A DNA stretch of 64,000 nucleotides, from NCBI GenBank assembly GCA_911728435.2, contig OU452200.1, positions 38,765,715 through 38,829,714 on the forward strand, in the 5' to 3' direction. The stretch is from Apoderus coryli (taxonomy: Eukaryota; Arthropoda; Insecta; Coleoptera; Attelabidae). Position 1 is the first letter of the stretch. Every line of letters begins with the position of its first letter. Below, one piece after another: positions 32,856 to 43,132 of the stretch. A program made the translations under genes and the position numbers. Below the pieces are notes generated by a model, which saw only the letters and a list, made by a program, of their open reading frames with translations, did not search any database and was not told the DNA's origin.

Positions 32856-34525
32856 AACAAAATAAATGCAGCTAGATAGGAAAATTGATATATTCATCAT
32901 CATTTCAATTACCATAACTAGTTGGCTGACTACTTTGGTCCCTATGAGGCCAACAAATCAGGACTGAAATACGAGGGCAGGGTGAAAAGTTTCTGGCTTG
33001 ATAGAGATTAATTTTACGATTTGATATCGTATTACACTGCGTCCTTCAAACTTTGCAAAGTTGGAACAATCTGACAGATTCATACAACCCTTTCTTATAG
33101 GGGAATCGTGCTCTATAGACAAAGAAGCCATGCAAATAGAGCCACAGATTGCAGATAAATTATATACATTTGTTGTAAGAATTCATATGATTCAGAGGCA
33201 AAACACAGTAGGAGAACAAGCTCTTCACAAAAAAAAATAGTAAAATTAGGAGAAAAACTTTTTAAAAATAATAAAAAGTTGTTTGTGTTTTACTCTTTTA
33301 CCCATTTCCCAATTTTCATGCAATTTTTTTTTTTCAAATATTTCAAAAATTATTAACAAATTTCGGTAATTTAAAATAAAGTAATTTACAATCATTTTTT
33401 GTAGTTTCTTTTTGATTCCCCGCAAATATTAATCTAGTTAGGAAAAAACCGTTAAGAATTAAAATGCAAAGGTAATTCTTAAAATTATTTCAAATCAACC
33501 GTTAGGGGAATTTTTTATTTTTTTTTTTGAAAAAAAGCAGTGTGAGGCATAATAATTTGTAACTTAAACATTTTGAAAATATAATTTTAAATTAGTGAAA
33601 CATTTTTGAATAACTTTTCAAAGATTTGAAAAATCCGAATACATAGACGCTTATTTTAGAAAAAATAAAAAATTGGAAAGTAAAATAAAAACAACTTTTT
33701 CCTTTGACATTTTAAAAAATAAGTAAATTTTCCGAAACAGATGTCAATATTGACAAGCCAGGAAAGTCGCCTCACTGCTCATATTATGCATGTCATTTGG
33801 CACCATTTTTCAAGCAAAATACATGGCATAATTAAAAGTTGCATTCAATGCTAACGAAAAAATGTATACCCATATTTGGGACACTGTATACTTTTACCAG
33901 ATATTAGCTCGAAACGGCACCACCAACTTACAAAAGAGGGAGCCAACACCTCGTTCTGCTTGATTTATCAATAGTTCAAAAATTACTGACCCAAATGATA
34001 AAATTTGGTAAGTATTTATTGATACTAATGATGAGTTAAAACATGTCACAACTAAAAATATCCCCACAACTAACTTCCATCCCCATTCAGCGGAACTAAA
34101 CACGCCCCTCGTATGATGATTTTTTTGAGCAAATTCCAAATGGAGTGCTATAACTCTAACCAGGATACAAAAGGAAAAATAAATAAAGAACATAAAAAGA
34201 AGAACAATCGACAAAAATGAGAAAAATAAAATTTTAGCAGCAAATTTAAACAATTCAATTTTCATTAATTTAATTCTATCCTGAGGATGCTAACGACGAG
34301 AATAAAACAGAGTTTTGGTGAAGAGGTAAAACGTATTTTTGTTTAGTGTTCTACGCCAAAGGTTCTAGTCATCGATTATAAATGCCAATATCTTTGGAGT
34401 GACAAGAGATATTAATCTTCAATTTTGACAGGTCAGTAAGTCCTCTTTTTTGCATCAGTTAGTTGATATTTTTACCAATTTTAATTATGCAATATTTTGG
34501 AGTAAAACGCAATAATTATAGTATA
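32856..34525. other. unassigned AT-rich sequence
   Basis: No gene supported. A minus-strand frame at 33894-34265 begins with a hydrophobic stretch (FFSFLSIVLLFMFFIYFSF) but has no homologue I recognise and could be chance in AT-rich DNA. Confidence 0.3.
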
Positions 34526-34605
34526 GTTCGATGTGTGAAATAACGAGATTTGAATTAAACTAATTTATTTACACTTAATAACTAAACACTTAAAAGAACT
34601 ATTTA
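34526..34605. repeat. dispersed repeat, copy 2 of the 25227 repeat
   Basis: It shares the TTTGAATT, AAACTAATTTATTTACACTT and AAAAGAACTAT segments with 25227-25327. Confidence 0.65.
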
Positions 34606-34724
34606 TATTTATTTTCACTATATTTATTTCTACTATTTATATTTCACAATACTGTTCTTAACTCTTGCCTATTCACTTCATTTCTGACTGTCTTCTGCGC
34701 AGTGTTGTTCGCATGCTTTTTTTT

Positions 34725-34807
34725 TCGTACTAGATGGCGCGTCAATTTCGTACTAGATTTACAATTTTCGTACTAGATTTACAATTGTCGTACTAGATTT
34801 ACAATTT
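34725..34807. repeat. short tandem repeat, 20-bp unit
   Basis: Four units of TCGTACTAGATTTACAATTT. The first is variant (TCGTACTAGATGGCGCGTCA) and is followed by units at 34748, 34768 and 34788. The same CGTACTAGA word forms the palindrome at 35103. Confidence 0.85.
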
Positions 34808-35102
34808 CCTTAAATCTAAGTAATCGAGTAACTGTAACCTTATGTAATGAATCACTTTTTCTAAAAAAAAAAAAACAAAAAACCCAAAACCGTTTGATGA
34901 ATTATTTGTTAGGTTAAATGAGATCTTTCTTTCTTTGTTCTCTTATTTGACCTCTTCCTTGCTGTGCTGATTCAGATGCACACAGCAGCCAAAGATGGTT
35001 AGATGAGATGACAGTAAAATTTCACTTCTTCTTCGTATCTATTAGCCATTTCGTCAGAATATTTGGTTTTCCTTGAGTTAGGGGATAAATTTTGATTTGA
35101 TT
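34808..35102. other. unassigned sequence
   Basis: I see no feature between the tandem repeat and the palindrome. Confidence 0.3.
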
Positions 35103-35131
35103 AAAAACGTACTAGAATCTAGTACGTTTTT
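35103..35131. repeat. perfect 29-bp palindrome (AAAAACGTACTAGA arms)
   Basis: AAAAACGTACTAGA, a central A, then the exact complement TCTAGTACGTTTTT. It uses the same CGTACTAGA word as the tandem repeat 300 bp upstream. Confidence 0.9.
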
Positions 35132-36100
35132 ACTAGAATATCGTTCCGGCGTATTAACGTATGAAGTCTTTCAAAACGTACTAAATATAATACGAAAAAG
35201 CACCTGGGAACAACACTGCTTCTGCGTCTGTCTCTCTGTCTTTATATACCATGTCGCCTTCCACAGCACACAAGAACGTTCTGGAGCTTTCTATTCTCTT
35301 CTGTGGTGTTCGACCACAGTAGCAATTGAGTGTGAAGTGTGACTAGACGCCTGGCGGTGTTGCCGGATGTATTTATTTATCTCTAAGCGTAGGGGATATT
35401 TATATATAAGGTATTGTAATTTATTTCCCATCCATCTGACTTAGGTTATTGACATATGATCACATCCATCCATCTGACGGCTCTCATGACACTTTCACTT
35501 TAGGTTAATAACAGTTTTTCAGTAATATTACTTCAAATACACAATGACAACTTCTAAATTTACTACAACTATATGGAATAACCATTTTATAAGACTACAA
35601 TATACAACATGTTGATAGAAATTGATCTTAAACATGAAAATAATGCCGAAAACTTTTAGACTAAATGTAAATAAAGAAAATAATAATAAACTACCTATTT
35701 GACACAAGCAATTTGTCTGTCGTGTTAGTAAAAACATATTACCAAAACCAAATTATGACGTGAAACTAGAGGTGAACTATATTGGAATTTGTCGATTTTT
35801 TTTTGAAACCCATTTTCATGATTATATTCTTAGCAAAACATATGGGACAAGCAAGTTCGTATATTTTTCGTCACAATCGTATGTAAGAATAACGTACCCA
35901 TTCGTAAATTCTATTGGAAAAGTATTAATCTTTAAAAATATGACTCACTTCACACATACTACGTTCCTTTTATAAATATCACTATTCCAAATGTCATATA
36001 AACTGTGACAGCTACCGCACACAAAAGGTAACTTTCAAGCAAATTATTAGTAAAATAAGTGACACCAACGTTAGAAAAAAATATTTCCAAATTATGACAA
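35132..36100. other. unassigned sequence
   Basis: I see no supported gene. Confidence 0.3.
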
Positions 36101-36263
36101 ACCAACGAATTTCAAAATAGAGAGATATGGTAGAATCATAACTGCAACCAACGAATCTCAAAATAGAGAGATATGGTAGTTCTAAAAAATAACGTCCACC
36201 ACTATTAACGTTATTTTAACATCTGGTTAAACCAACTAATTTCAAAATAGAAAGATACGGTAG
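36101..36263. repeat. interspersed 33-bp repeat, three copies
   Basis: ACCAACGAATTTCAAAATAG followed by AGAGATATGGTAG occurs at 36101-36133, 36147-36179 and, with three changes, 36231-36263. Irregular spacing (46 and 84 bp) suggests a decayed minisatellite. Confidence 0.85.
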
Positions 36264-36660
36264 TCAATTTTTCGTATAAACTTTAAATTTATATACGGGG
36301 TGAGTCAAAAATGTATTTCTTTATTTTGTTAAGCAGAAAAAAGTAATATTTTGAATGATTTTTTGATTTCTTTAGATTTCAATTCCAGATTTCTTTGAAA
36401 GTTAAACTATAAGCTCCTAGAGGTGATCTACGGGGTAACTCAAAAATGTTTCTATTTATCTTCAATATATTTAGGTATGGTAGAACGTAATAGATAGAAA
36501 AATTTTCAGATTTTTTTAGATTGGTTTATGAAATTATTGCACAGGGTGGTAAAAAAATGTTTCAAAAAAATTTAAATTTTTTTTTGATTTTTTTTTTACA
36601 TTTTTGTTTTTAATTTTATTTTTTAAATTTTTTTACAACCCTCAATGACTTTTGTCATAG
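36264..36660. repeat. three decayed GGGGTGA/ACAGGGTGG element ends
   Basis: TACGGGGTGAGTCAAAAATG (36295), TACGGGGTAACTCAAAAATG (36430) and CACAGGGTGGTAAAAAAATG (36541) follow one another in one orientation. They look like nested or tandemly decayed ends of TACAGGGTG-type elements. No gene is present. Confidence 0.5.
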
Positions 36661-36914
36661 ATAAGACTACCACAAGACGACTGGGAAATCCCGCAAGGGA
36701 TTTCTTGTTGTAATTTATAATGTGTGTCTTGTATGATAGCTGTTGTATTGTATTATGGGTGTTGATCTGAAAAGGACCCTAGTTAATTGATCGATTTAAA
36801 ATTGTTAATTTCTACTACGTTATATTTGCAAATTAGGTTAAGTGTTTGGAGTAACGTTTGCTAAACTTCGCTTGGTTTGTAGATTTTGTGAATAAAGACG
36901 ATTATTATTATTAT
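36661..36914 (+). repeat. LINE-type 3' UTR with (ATT)n tail, no ORF
   Basis: A 3' end without coding part. A hairpin AAATCCC-GCAA-GGGATTT lies near 36690, followed by GCTAAACTTCGCTTGG near 36860, then GAATAAAGACG and ATT repeats to 36914. The layout matches 27120-27240. It may be a very short LINE insertion or a SINE that uses the same tail. Confidence 0.55.
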
Positions 36915-37334
36915 ATTTTGTTCTTGTCTGAAATACCGTTAATGAATTATTATCATCTTGTACAATAAAACAATAATAATACACATCTAACAAATACCCC
37001 AAATCTCCGTTTCATAAATACATATTCGCCTAATAACTAAAACGTGTTACGTGGTCAAGTGGGTGTTGTAGTTTTGCCGCTTCGCTGGCTACACTCAAAT
37101 TTCAACATTATTGTAAAGGTAATACGTAGATATAATCGCAAATATACAGATTAGAAAGATACCTTTACAACAATAACAATATCTGAATTGTTAGGTAGGT
37201 ATTTACAGATAATCGCACAGATACAATGGAGTGTAGGACATAATTAAAAAAATATGGCAAATGTCAAATTATTGTTTAATTTTCGAGGGTAATAGAACAA
37301 TAAAATGAAGTTACAACATTCTATTTAAAGTCAA
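36915..37334. other. unassigned AT-rich sequence
   Basis: I see no gene or paired repeat. Confidence 0.3.
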
Positions 37335-37369
37335 CAACGTTTCGTGGTATAATTTACACTTTTTCAAGC
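37335..37369 (-). other. decayed hammerhead-like motif
   Basis: On the minus strand: GCTTGAAAAAGTG, hairpin arms GTGTA/TACCAC with mismatches, then GAAACGTTG. The CTGAAGA box is degraded (CTTGAAAA). Listed because the GAAACGTT half matches the intact motifs. Confidence 0.25.
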
Positions 37370-37559
37370 TACAAACGAACATTCTTTCAATGGATAATAA
37401 CATCGAACTACCCACGAACTCTCAGAAAATTATATACGTACGTTAAGAAACGGAACGATCATTTTCAAACTATGCTTGTTCAAGTTGCAACACCTATGTT
37501 TTAGGGCACTTTTTAGCCGATACTTTACGGACACCCTGTATGTATAAAGAGGGCAACAA

Positions 37560-38340
37560 TACAGGGCGAAACCGGAATTAATATTGACTTGTAAAGCTTG
37601 AAGAGAGTCTGGTTTATTTCGAAAGACTAATGACTTCAAATAACCCCACAAGGAATAGTCTAATGGTGGTCTAATCACAACTTCTTGGAGGCTATTCAAT
37701 ATCACAATTTTTTGAAATAATCGAATCTCCAAAGTTCTCTCGCAATAATTCAGTTGTTGCATTTGCTGTGTGGCACGTAGCCCCGTCTTGCTGGAACCAA
37801 ATGTTGTCAAGATCAACTTCTTCCAAAATCGGCCATAAAAAGTTGGTTATCATCGATCTATCTCCATTTACAGTAACGGTGTTACCAGCAAGAAAGAAGT
37901 ACGGACCGATGATTCTACCAGACCAAAAACCACATCAATTTAGGTGAATGTAATGGTTTTTAATGAATAATTTGTGGATTTTCTTCGCACCAGAATCGAC
38001 AGTTTTGTTTATTTACCGCACCACTCAGATGAAAGTGTGCCTCATCGGAGAAGATGATTTTCTTAAAAAAATCGTTATCGTTTTCAAGTTGTTCCAAGGC
38101 AAAATCAGCAAATTCACGACGCTTACAGTGGTCCAATGGCTTCAGTTCTTGAGTGAGAACAATTTTATACGGATGCAAACCCAAATCCTTTCTCAAAATC
38201 CGCCAGGTTGTGCTTTGAGACAGTCCCAATTGTTGAGAACGTCTTGGAATCGACAAATTGCGGTCTTCAGCAACACTTGCCTGAACGGCAGCAATATTTG
38301 CATTACTTCGGGCAGTTCTTTGTCTTATTGGCACTTGAAC
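37560..38340 (-). pseudogene. DD41D mariner transposase pseudogene, 5'-truncated
   Basis: Read on the minus strand from about 38340: ANIAAVQASVAEDRNLSIPR, an HTH with RRSQQLGLSQSTTWRIL, GLHPYKIVLTQELKP, the first Asp in IIFSDEAHF and NKQNCRFWCEENPQIIH. After a frame change it continues with SGRIIGPYFFLAGNTVTVNG, the second Asp in IWFQQDGATCH and IE-stop-PPRSCD for the third-Asp region. The last part is in yet another frame (LDYSLWGYLKSLVF). It resembles 28140-29046 more than the two long-TIR elements. A CACCCTGTATG end near 37530 lies just beyond its 3' side. I found no TIR pair. Confidence 0.82.
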
Positions 38341-38886
38341 GTTATGTAAAGAAAATGTAGGGGAGAGGTGTACGAGTTGATCCCCTTAAGGGAAAATAAT
38401 TATATAATCAAAAGTATCCATCATACCCAAGTCGGCTAAATATGTGCTATTAGCAAATTCATTTGTCTTACTATTTTCATGTTAAAAACATCGACTTTAG
38501 TAATGTTTCATAATTTTATTTAAATTTTTTAACAAAGCTTAATAAAGGATCGTCTTGGACACCGGGGTCTCCAAGATGATCCCTATAGTATGGACAAGAT
38601 GATCCATAGGATCATCTTATCTAAACTACTAAGAAATCACTAGATTTCAGTAGAGAATACAAAAAATAAAATCAAAAAATCTTCATTTATTTATTTTATG
38701 TATGTGAATAAAAAAAAATACTTTATAATTATCTCCACAGTGTCTAATATAACAGCTGTTTTATAAGTTAAAGTATCTATGGCCTAAATAAAAATTTCTG
38801 CTAAAATATAGGTAAACTAAAAATCTTTCTTATCAAAAAAATTAAAAGAAAACTAAAATTATAAAAGAATTAAACTTTATGTTATA
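38341..38886. repeat. DNA-transposon-like flank with GATCATCTTG inverted motifs
   Basis: GGATCGTCTTGG, CCAAGATGATCC, ACAAGATGATCC and AGGATCATCTTA lie within 38548-38619 in alternating orientation. A further AAGATGATCAT and GAATCATCTTG lie at 39073-39115. Such clustered subterminal motifs are typical of DNA transposon ends. The stretch has no ORF and may be the non-coding end of the element that encodes the zinc-finger fragment next door. Confidence 0.45.
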
Positions 38887-39115
38887 TCACATAGCACAAG
38901 CCTCATGACCCCATTTTTTACAAACAGTACATTGTATCCAGCCTTCTCCTTTATTACCTTTGGAATAAGTTTCGGTACAGAATAAGCATTCTGTGTCGTC
39001 TTCTGACGAAGTTGACTCTTCAACATATGCGATCTTTTTTTTATTTTGAAATTCCTTTCCCAATTCCTTTTTCAAGATGATCATCTGTTACATCAACAGA
39101 AGAATCATCTTGCCC
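38887..39115 (-). pseudogene. zinc-finger C-terminus, possibly pogo/Tigger-like transposase
   Basis: A short minus-strand tail. An acidic linker (GQDDSSVDVTDDHLEKGIG) sits in one frame, then a frameshift near 39045, then EESTSSEDDTECLFCTETYS and GWIQCTVCKKWGHEACAM ending at 38887. The C-x2-C, then C-x2-C, H-x2-C pattern with a conserved Trp is PHD-like. Similar tails end many insect pogo/Tigger transposases. No DDE domain remains, so the family call is inference. It lies between the GATCATCTTG-rich flank and unassigned DNA. Confidence 0.5.
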
Positions 39116-39683
39116 CAAATACAATTATGTTCTATTTTGTTCTGTAACTTAACCTATAAGCTTTGTACTTTTATTCTGCCGACTAAAATACTTAATTGAC
39201 TACTAGTACAAGTCAACAATACAATAAAATTTGCACTTAAGGTTTTGCAAGGTAAATTACCGTATTTTAAAATCACAATGACAAACAAATGACAGATCAT
39301 GACATATTACAAATAGCCGCACCGTCGCTTCAAAATCATATCATCCCTATTGGAAAACCTCTTACTATTTAAAATAAATTCGTGCTATTTTGCGTAGGTA
39401 GTGCTGGGATGTAACTACTGCAATATAATTTACATCGACACATTAGAATCGATTGAAATTTAAAACTAAATGTAATAATAATAGCCACGCGGTAATAATA
39501 ATTTAATACGAAATCGTGTATAGCCCAGTTTTAATTCGAATCAATATCACGGAAATAATTAGTATTATTTTGATTTTAAATAATACCATTTGTGGTAGAT
39601 AATTATGTTAATCTGTATTTTGTACTTTTATATTGTCACTTACATTTTCTACTCGGTAAGATCTTTCTCTTATAATGTAGCAT
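39116..39683. other. unassigned AT-rich sequence
   Basis: I see no feature. Confidence 0.35.
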
Positions 39684-39904
39684 GATATACCTTTGGAGAT
39701 AAATGGGTCATTATTTTCAGTAGTAATACCCCTAGGGTCTTGATAATACCGAGATAATTTTGTCATAGAGAATGCCGAAATCGTGTTGCCGAGGGCTATT
39801 ATCCTTGAGCAACTCGCTTGAAGGATTCTCTATGACAAAATTTTGAGTATTTATCAAGGCCCGAGGAGTATTCGATAAGATAATTTTTTACTTTGTAGAT
39901 ATCA
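39684..39904. repeat. 221-bp MITE-like inverted repeat
   Basis: Arms run from GATATACCTTTGGAG (39684) to the mirrored TTTGTAGATATC (39904). A strong inner stem is formed by ATTTTGTCATAGAGAATGCC (39757-39776) and the mirrored GGATTCTCTATGACAAAATT (39820-39839). It lies just downstream of the tyrosine-recombinase pseudogene. Confidence 0.75.
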
Positions 39905-39994
39905 AAAATTTGATTGTCAATCCGACGTTTAATAATTTTCAATACAAAATGTATTAGGTTTAATCAAACAAATATTATTCATTTTTATTTAAAA

Positions 39995-41151
39995 CTACAG
40001 TTGCGAAAAGTACAAATTGGTAAATGTTAAATTGGAAGAAGAGTTTGCTGAAGTTGACGGATTGTTAATTTCCACTGTTGAAGAAATTCCTCGCATGGTG
40101 TTGATTATTTCACCATGGCGTTCTTGGTTAATATTCAAGTAAGGTTTAATTGAATTAGAGCTGCTATATGTCCTGTTATTTTTATTAATTGCTGTTCAGG
40201 AATTTCTTTATTTGCCAAATGGCTAACTGCAGTTGATCTGTTCGAATGATTGGATATCTTTTTACACTTAGTGTCCAAACCAATAGCTTGCGCGGATGAT
40301 TTGGTCCACATATTAATTGTGTTCTTGCCTACCGGTATATTGTCAAACCATGTGTCACTTTCGGATTTCCAGAAACGATTTGGTCTCAAGAATAGGCGAC
40401 TGGAAGTAATATTTTTCCCCCTTTTGGACAATAATTTATGGAATACCCGAACAGGGCATGCACTTTCGTTTGCAATATTTGGAACAAGCCACTCACTATT
40501 TGTACAACTTTTCGATACTCCTTGGCATGTTTTACTGAATATTGGATTGTATTCAATTCTGTTGGTTGGCGTTCCATCATTATTTTTCTCAATCGTGAAA
40601 TAATCTATAAGGCAATCAGCTGGTTCACCACCTTACCAAGCTAACTCAACAGCTACAATATGGTAAAAAAAATTTTGTAAACCTTCTGGTGTACATTCAT
40701 CCCATAATCCAATGATTCTAGCCAAATCACTTGACCTCAAATTTGATGAACTGCATTTTCGTTTGTTTGGATCCTACTGTAATCTTTTACGTTTTGCACT
40801 TCTTGCATCTCCCGCATTTTTGAATATCACACTGGAAAACGGGTCGAATACAATTTTGAAGTCATTGAAGTATTTTTCCTGGAGTAGCCTACTCGTAGTA
40901 TTCCAAATTGCTTTTACAGTTGCTTCTTTATATTCAGTTCCGTCAGCTTTTCTCATATTTACCGCATAATCTTTCAATATATTAGCCAAATTATGCAAAC
41001 TCGTTTCAGCATTCAGTTCGTATTCTCTGGTCGCACAAAACTCGAGAAATATTTTCCATACATATTTTTTTGATTTGAGTGTATTTTTTGGTATTATATT
41101 ATTAGATATAATATCATTAATTGCATCTAACGGCAATACCAAATCTTCGCA
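39995..41151 (-). pseudogene. tyrosine recombinase, Crypton-like, two stops and one frameshift
   Basis: One minus-strand frame from about 41151 to 40135, interrupted only by TAG (40776-40774) and TAA (40635-40633). The N-terminal part is a SAM-like core-binding region (KKYVWKIFLEFCATREYELN, NILKDYAVNMRKADG), followed by a basic ARSAKRKRLQ segment. The catalytic half has VELAW-stop-GGEPADCLIDYF, where the stop sits where I expect the box I Arg. Then come YFTIEKNNDGTPTNRI, PVRVFHKLLSKRGKN, the box II core NHSNRSTAVSHLA (H-x-x-R) and ITGH. A frameshift near 40155 gives SSNSIKPYLNINQERH with the candidate Tyr nucleophile, ending at 39995. Such enzymes cut and paste via a 3'-phosphotyrosine; Cryptons encode only this protein and lack TIRs. 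Its 5' start is not visible. Confidence 0.75.
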
Positions 41152-42007
41152 ACATTTTTAAAGCAGTTGTCAGTTTGACGTTTAATTAATTTTTAATAAA
41201 AAAAACACCAAACTGAAAACACCACATGTAGGGTATTATCTCTGTAATCCAGAGGTGATTGGATGAAATTTGACACATGACTTAAAATTAAGTAATTTGA
41301 TTGGTTACTATATTTAGTAAGAAAAGACGTTTAAAATGACATTTCCTTCATCGCAATTGATTGAATGTTAAATTTGTCTCTTTATTTGGTTAACAGTTAT
41401 AATTTATTATCTTATGTCAGTATTTTAATTTAATTCTTTGTAAAAACAAATGTGAAGTTTATTGTTGTAAGAATTGTTGTAAGATTTAGCATCCTCCATA
41501 AAGCAAACAGCTTCGCCGAGCTTAAAATAAAGGCCTTTATTATTATTATTTTATAATACTAAGGATGAAGGTACATCATTCGAAACATGTGTCATCACTA
41601 TATTATTTGCTATTTGTTAATGCGAAATGCACGATTCAGTAGTTTGTTGAGAATGAGAGTGTTAAGACTGTGTAAGTTTGTACAAAAATGTGTTTTCTAT
41701 TGATGATTTTTTACTATTTCAAAAAAGCTACTTTAATTTTATTATTTAGAGATTCTTTAATGTATCCTTCAGCAGCAGTTGCCGACTTTCATCCCCCATT
41801 CCTCTTTAACCTAGTCAAATCTGCACCAGAGTAATCAAAATTGTCGCAGAGGACACTTCTCTGTATATTCTCCAGGATTTGGTAAATTTAAATATTCGGC
41901 CACAATCTGAGGCATTTTACCAAATAGATGAATTCCTACCACTTGTTTACAGCCTTTTCCGTTTTGGTATTTATAGAAAGAAAAAACGAGAATTTTCGAT
42001 ACAAACG
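41152..42007. other. unassigned, with an (ATT)n LINE-type tail
   Basis: GCAAACAGCTTCGCCGAGC near 41505 and AATAAAGGCCTTT then ATT repeats to about 41552 look like a LINE 3' tail (plus strand). A decayed hammerhead-like GAAGGTACATCATTCGAAAC lies near 41577-41596. The open frame at 41879-42070 has no motif. Confidence 0.45.
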
Positions 42008-42397
42008 GTAACAAGTGATGAGCGGGTACATTTATCAGCCCAGCCTAGCTTAAAAAGAACAAACGAATAGGTGTGAATTTTTTCATTCAAATTATGTCTA
42101 TATTTTTATAAAAATTAAAATATTTAAAAAACTGTCAGGTTTAGGTGAGATGTACTTTAATGAAAGTTATGTTTATTTTGAACGGGGAATCTAAAAATAT
42201 ATTCATATACAGGGTATTCTATTTGAAAAAACACAACTATGGTTCATTTCTTATATTTGGGACACCCTGTATAGATTCACAATATTTTTAAAATGTAGCC
42301 ATAAATCATTTTTATCGAACCCATGAATAAAACTTTTAGGAAATTAAACAGTTTAGCAACAGTATTCCGTGTCGTATGGCCTGAATAACCCTGTATA
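42008..42397. repeat. dispersed MITE-like repeat, copy B
   Basis: Reverse-complement partner of 18500-18890. It ends GAATAACCCTGTATA at 42397 and has an internal GACACCCTGTATAG at 42260 that is mutated in copy A. Confidence 0.75.
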
Positions 42398-43132
42398 ATA
42401 TACGTATATAACGGACCTCAGCTCAAAAATATTGAAAACTATAATATCAAATCTAGAGTTAAGAGTATATTAGAGAAACAGCTCTCAACCCTTTAAACGA
42501 ACATGAAACATCTGTCAGACTTGGGGATATATCCTCATTAGAGTAGAAAACTGTTATAAGTTACAAGGTTTATGTCAAGTGGGGTCGCGTAATCACGCCG
42601 TGCAAAATTATTATCATTTTACTTAGACTAAGCAATGCAAGTTCCGTATTAATTTCAATCGTTCAATCATTTGTATCTTGACAAAAAAAAAATTAGGTAA
42701 TTGAAATTTATTATGGATGAAATAGAGATTGCATAGGTACACTATCTGTTATAACGATTATTGTAAAATAGGCACATTGTTGGTTGATAATAATAATAAT
42801 AATGTAATAATAAACTGGCTTTCTCTAATCAGACGGCCATTACCTCTCGCTCAATGTAGGTACCCAGCATGGTGTACCTACACAATATATGTGTATGGAT
42901 AATATGGAATAATACCTCTCGTTGTAGGTCTCTGTTTTATATTGTTCACCGACAATAATAATTATTATTGTAAATCATCACGAAATCAATTTCATAGCCG
43001 GCTTACTTGCAACAAAATTAATTATTCTTATTGGTCGGCCTTTCGAGACTACACTTTACCCTGCGAAACAAATTTTCCTTATTCAAATTTTATCGAATTT
43101 ATGTTTTTGTATTAAACTATCTTTAATGGGTA

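Noticed and set aside
33894..34265. Minus-strand frame with strongly hydrophobic N-terminus
   Set aside because: Could suggest a membrane protein, but the rest is without motif and A/T runs easily create FFFL-type codons. No homologue recognised.
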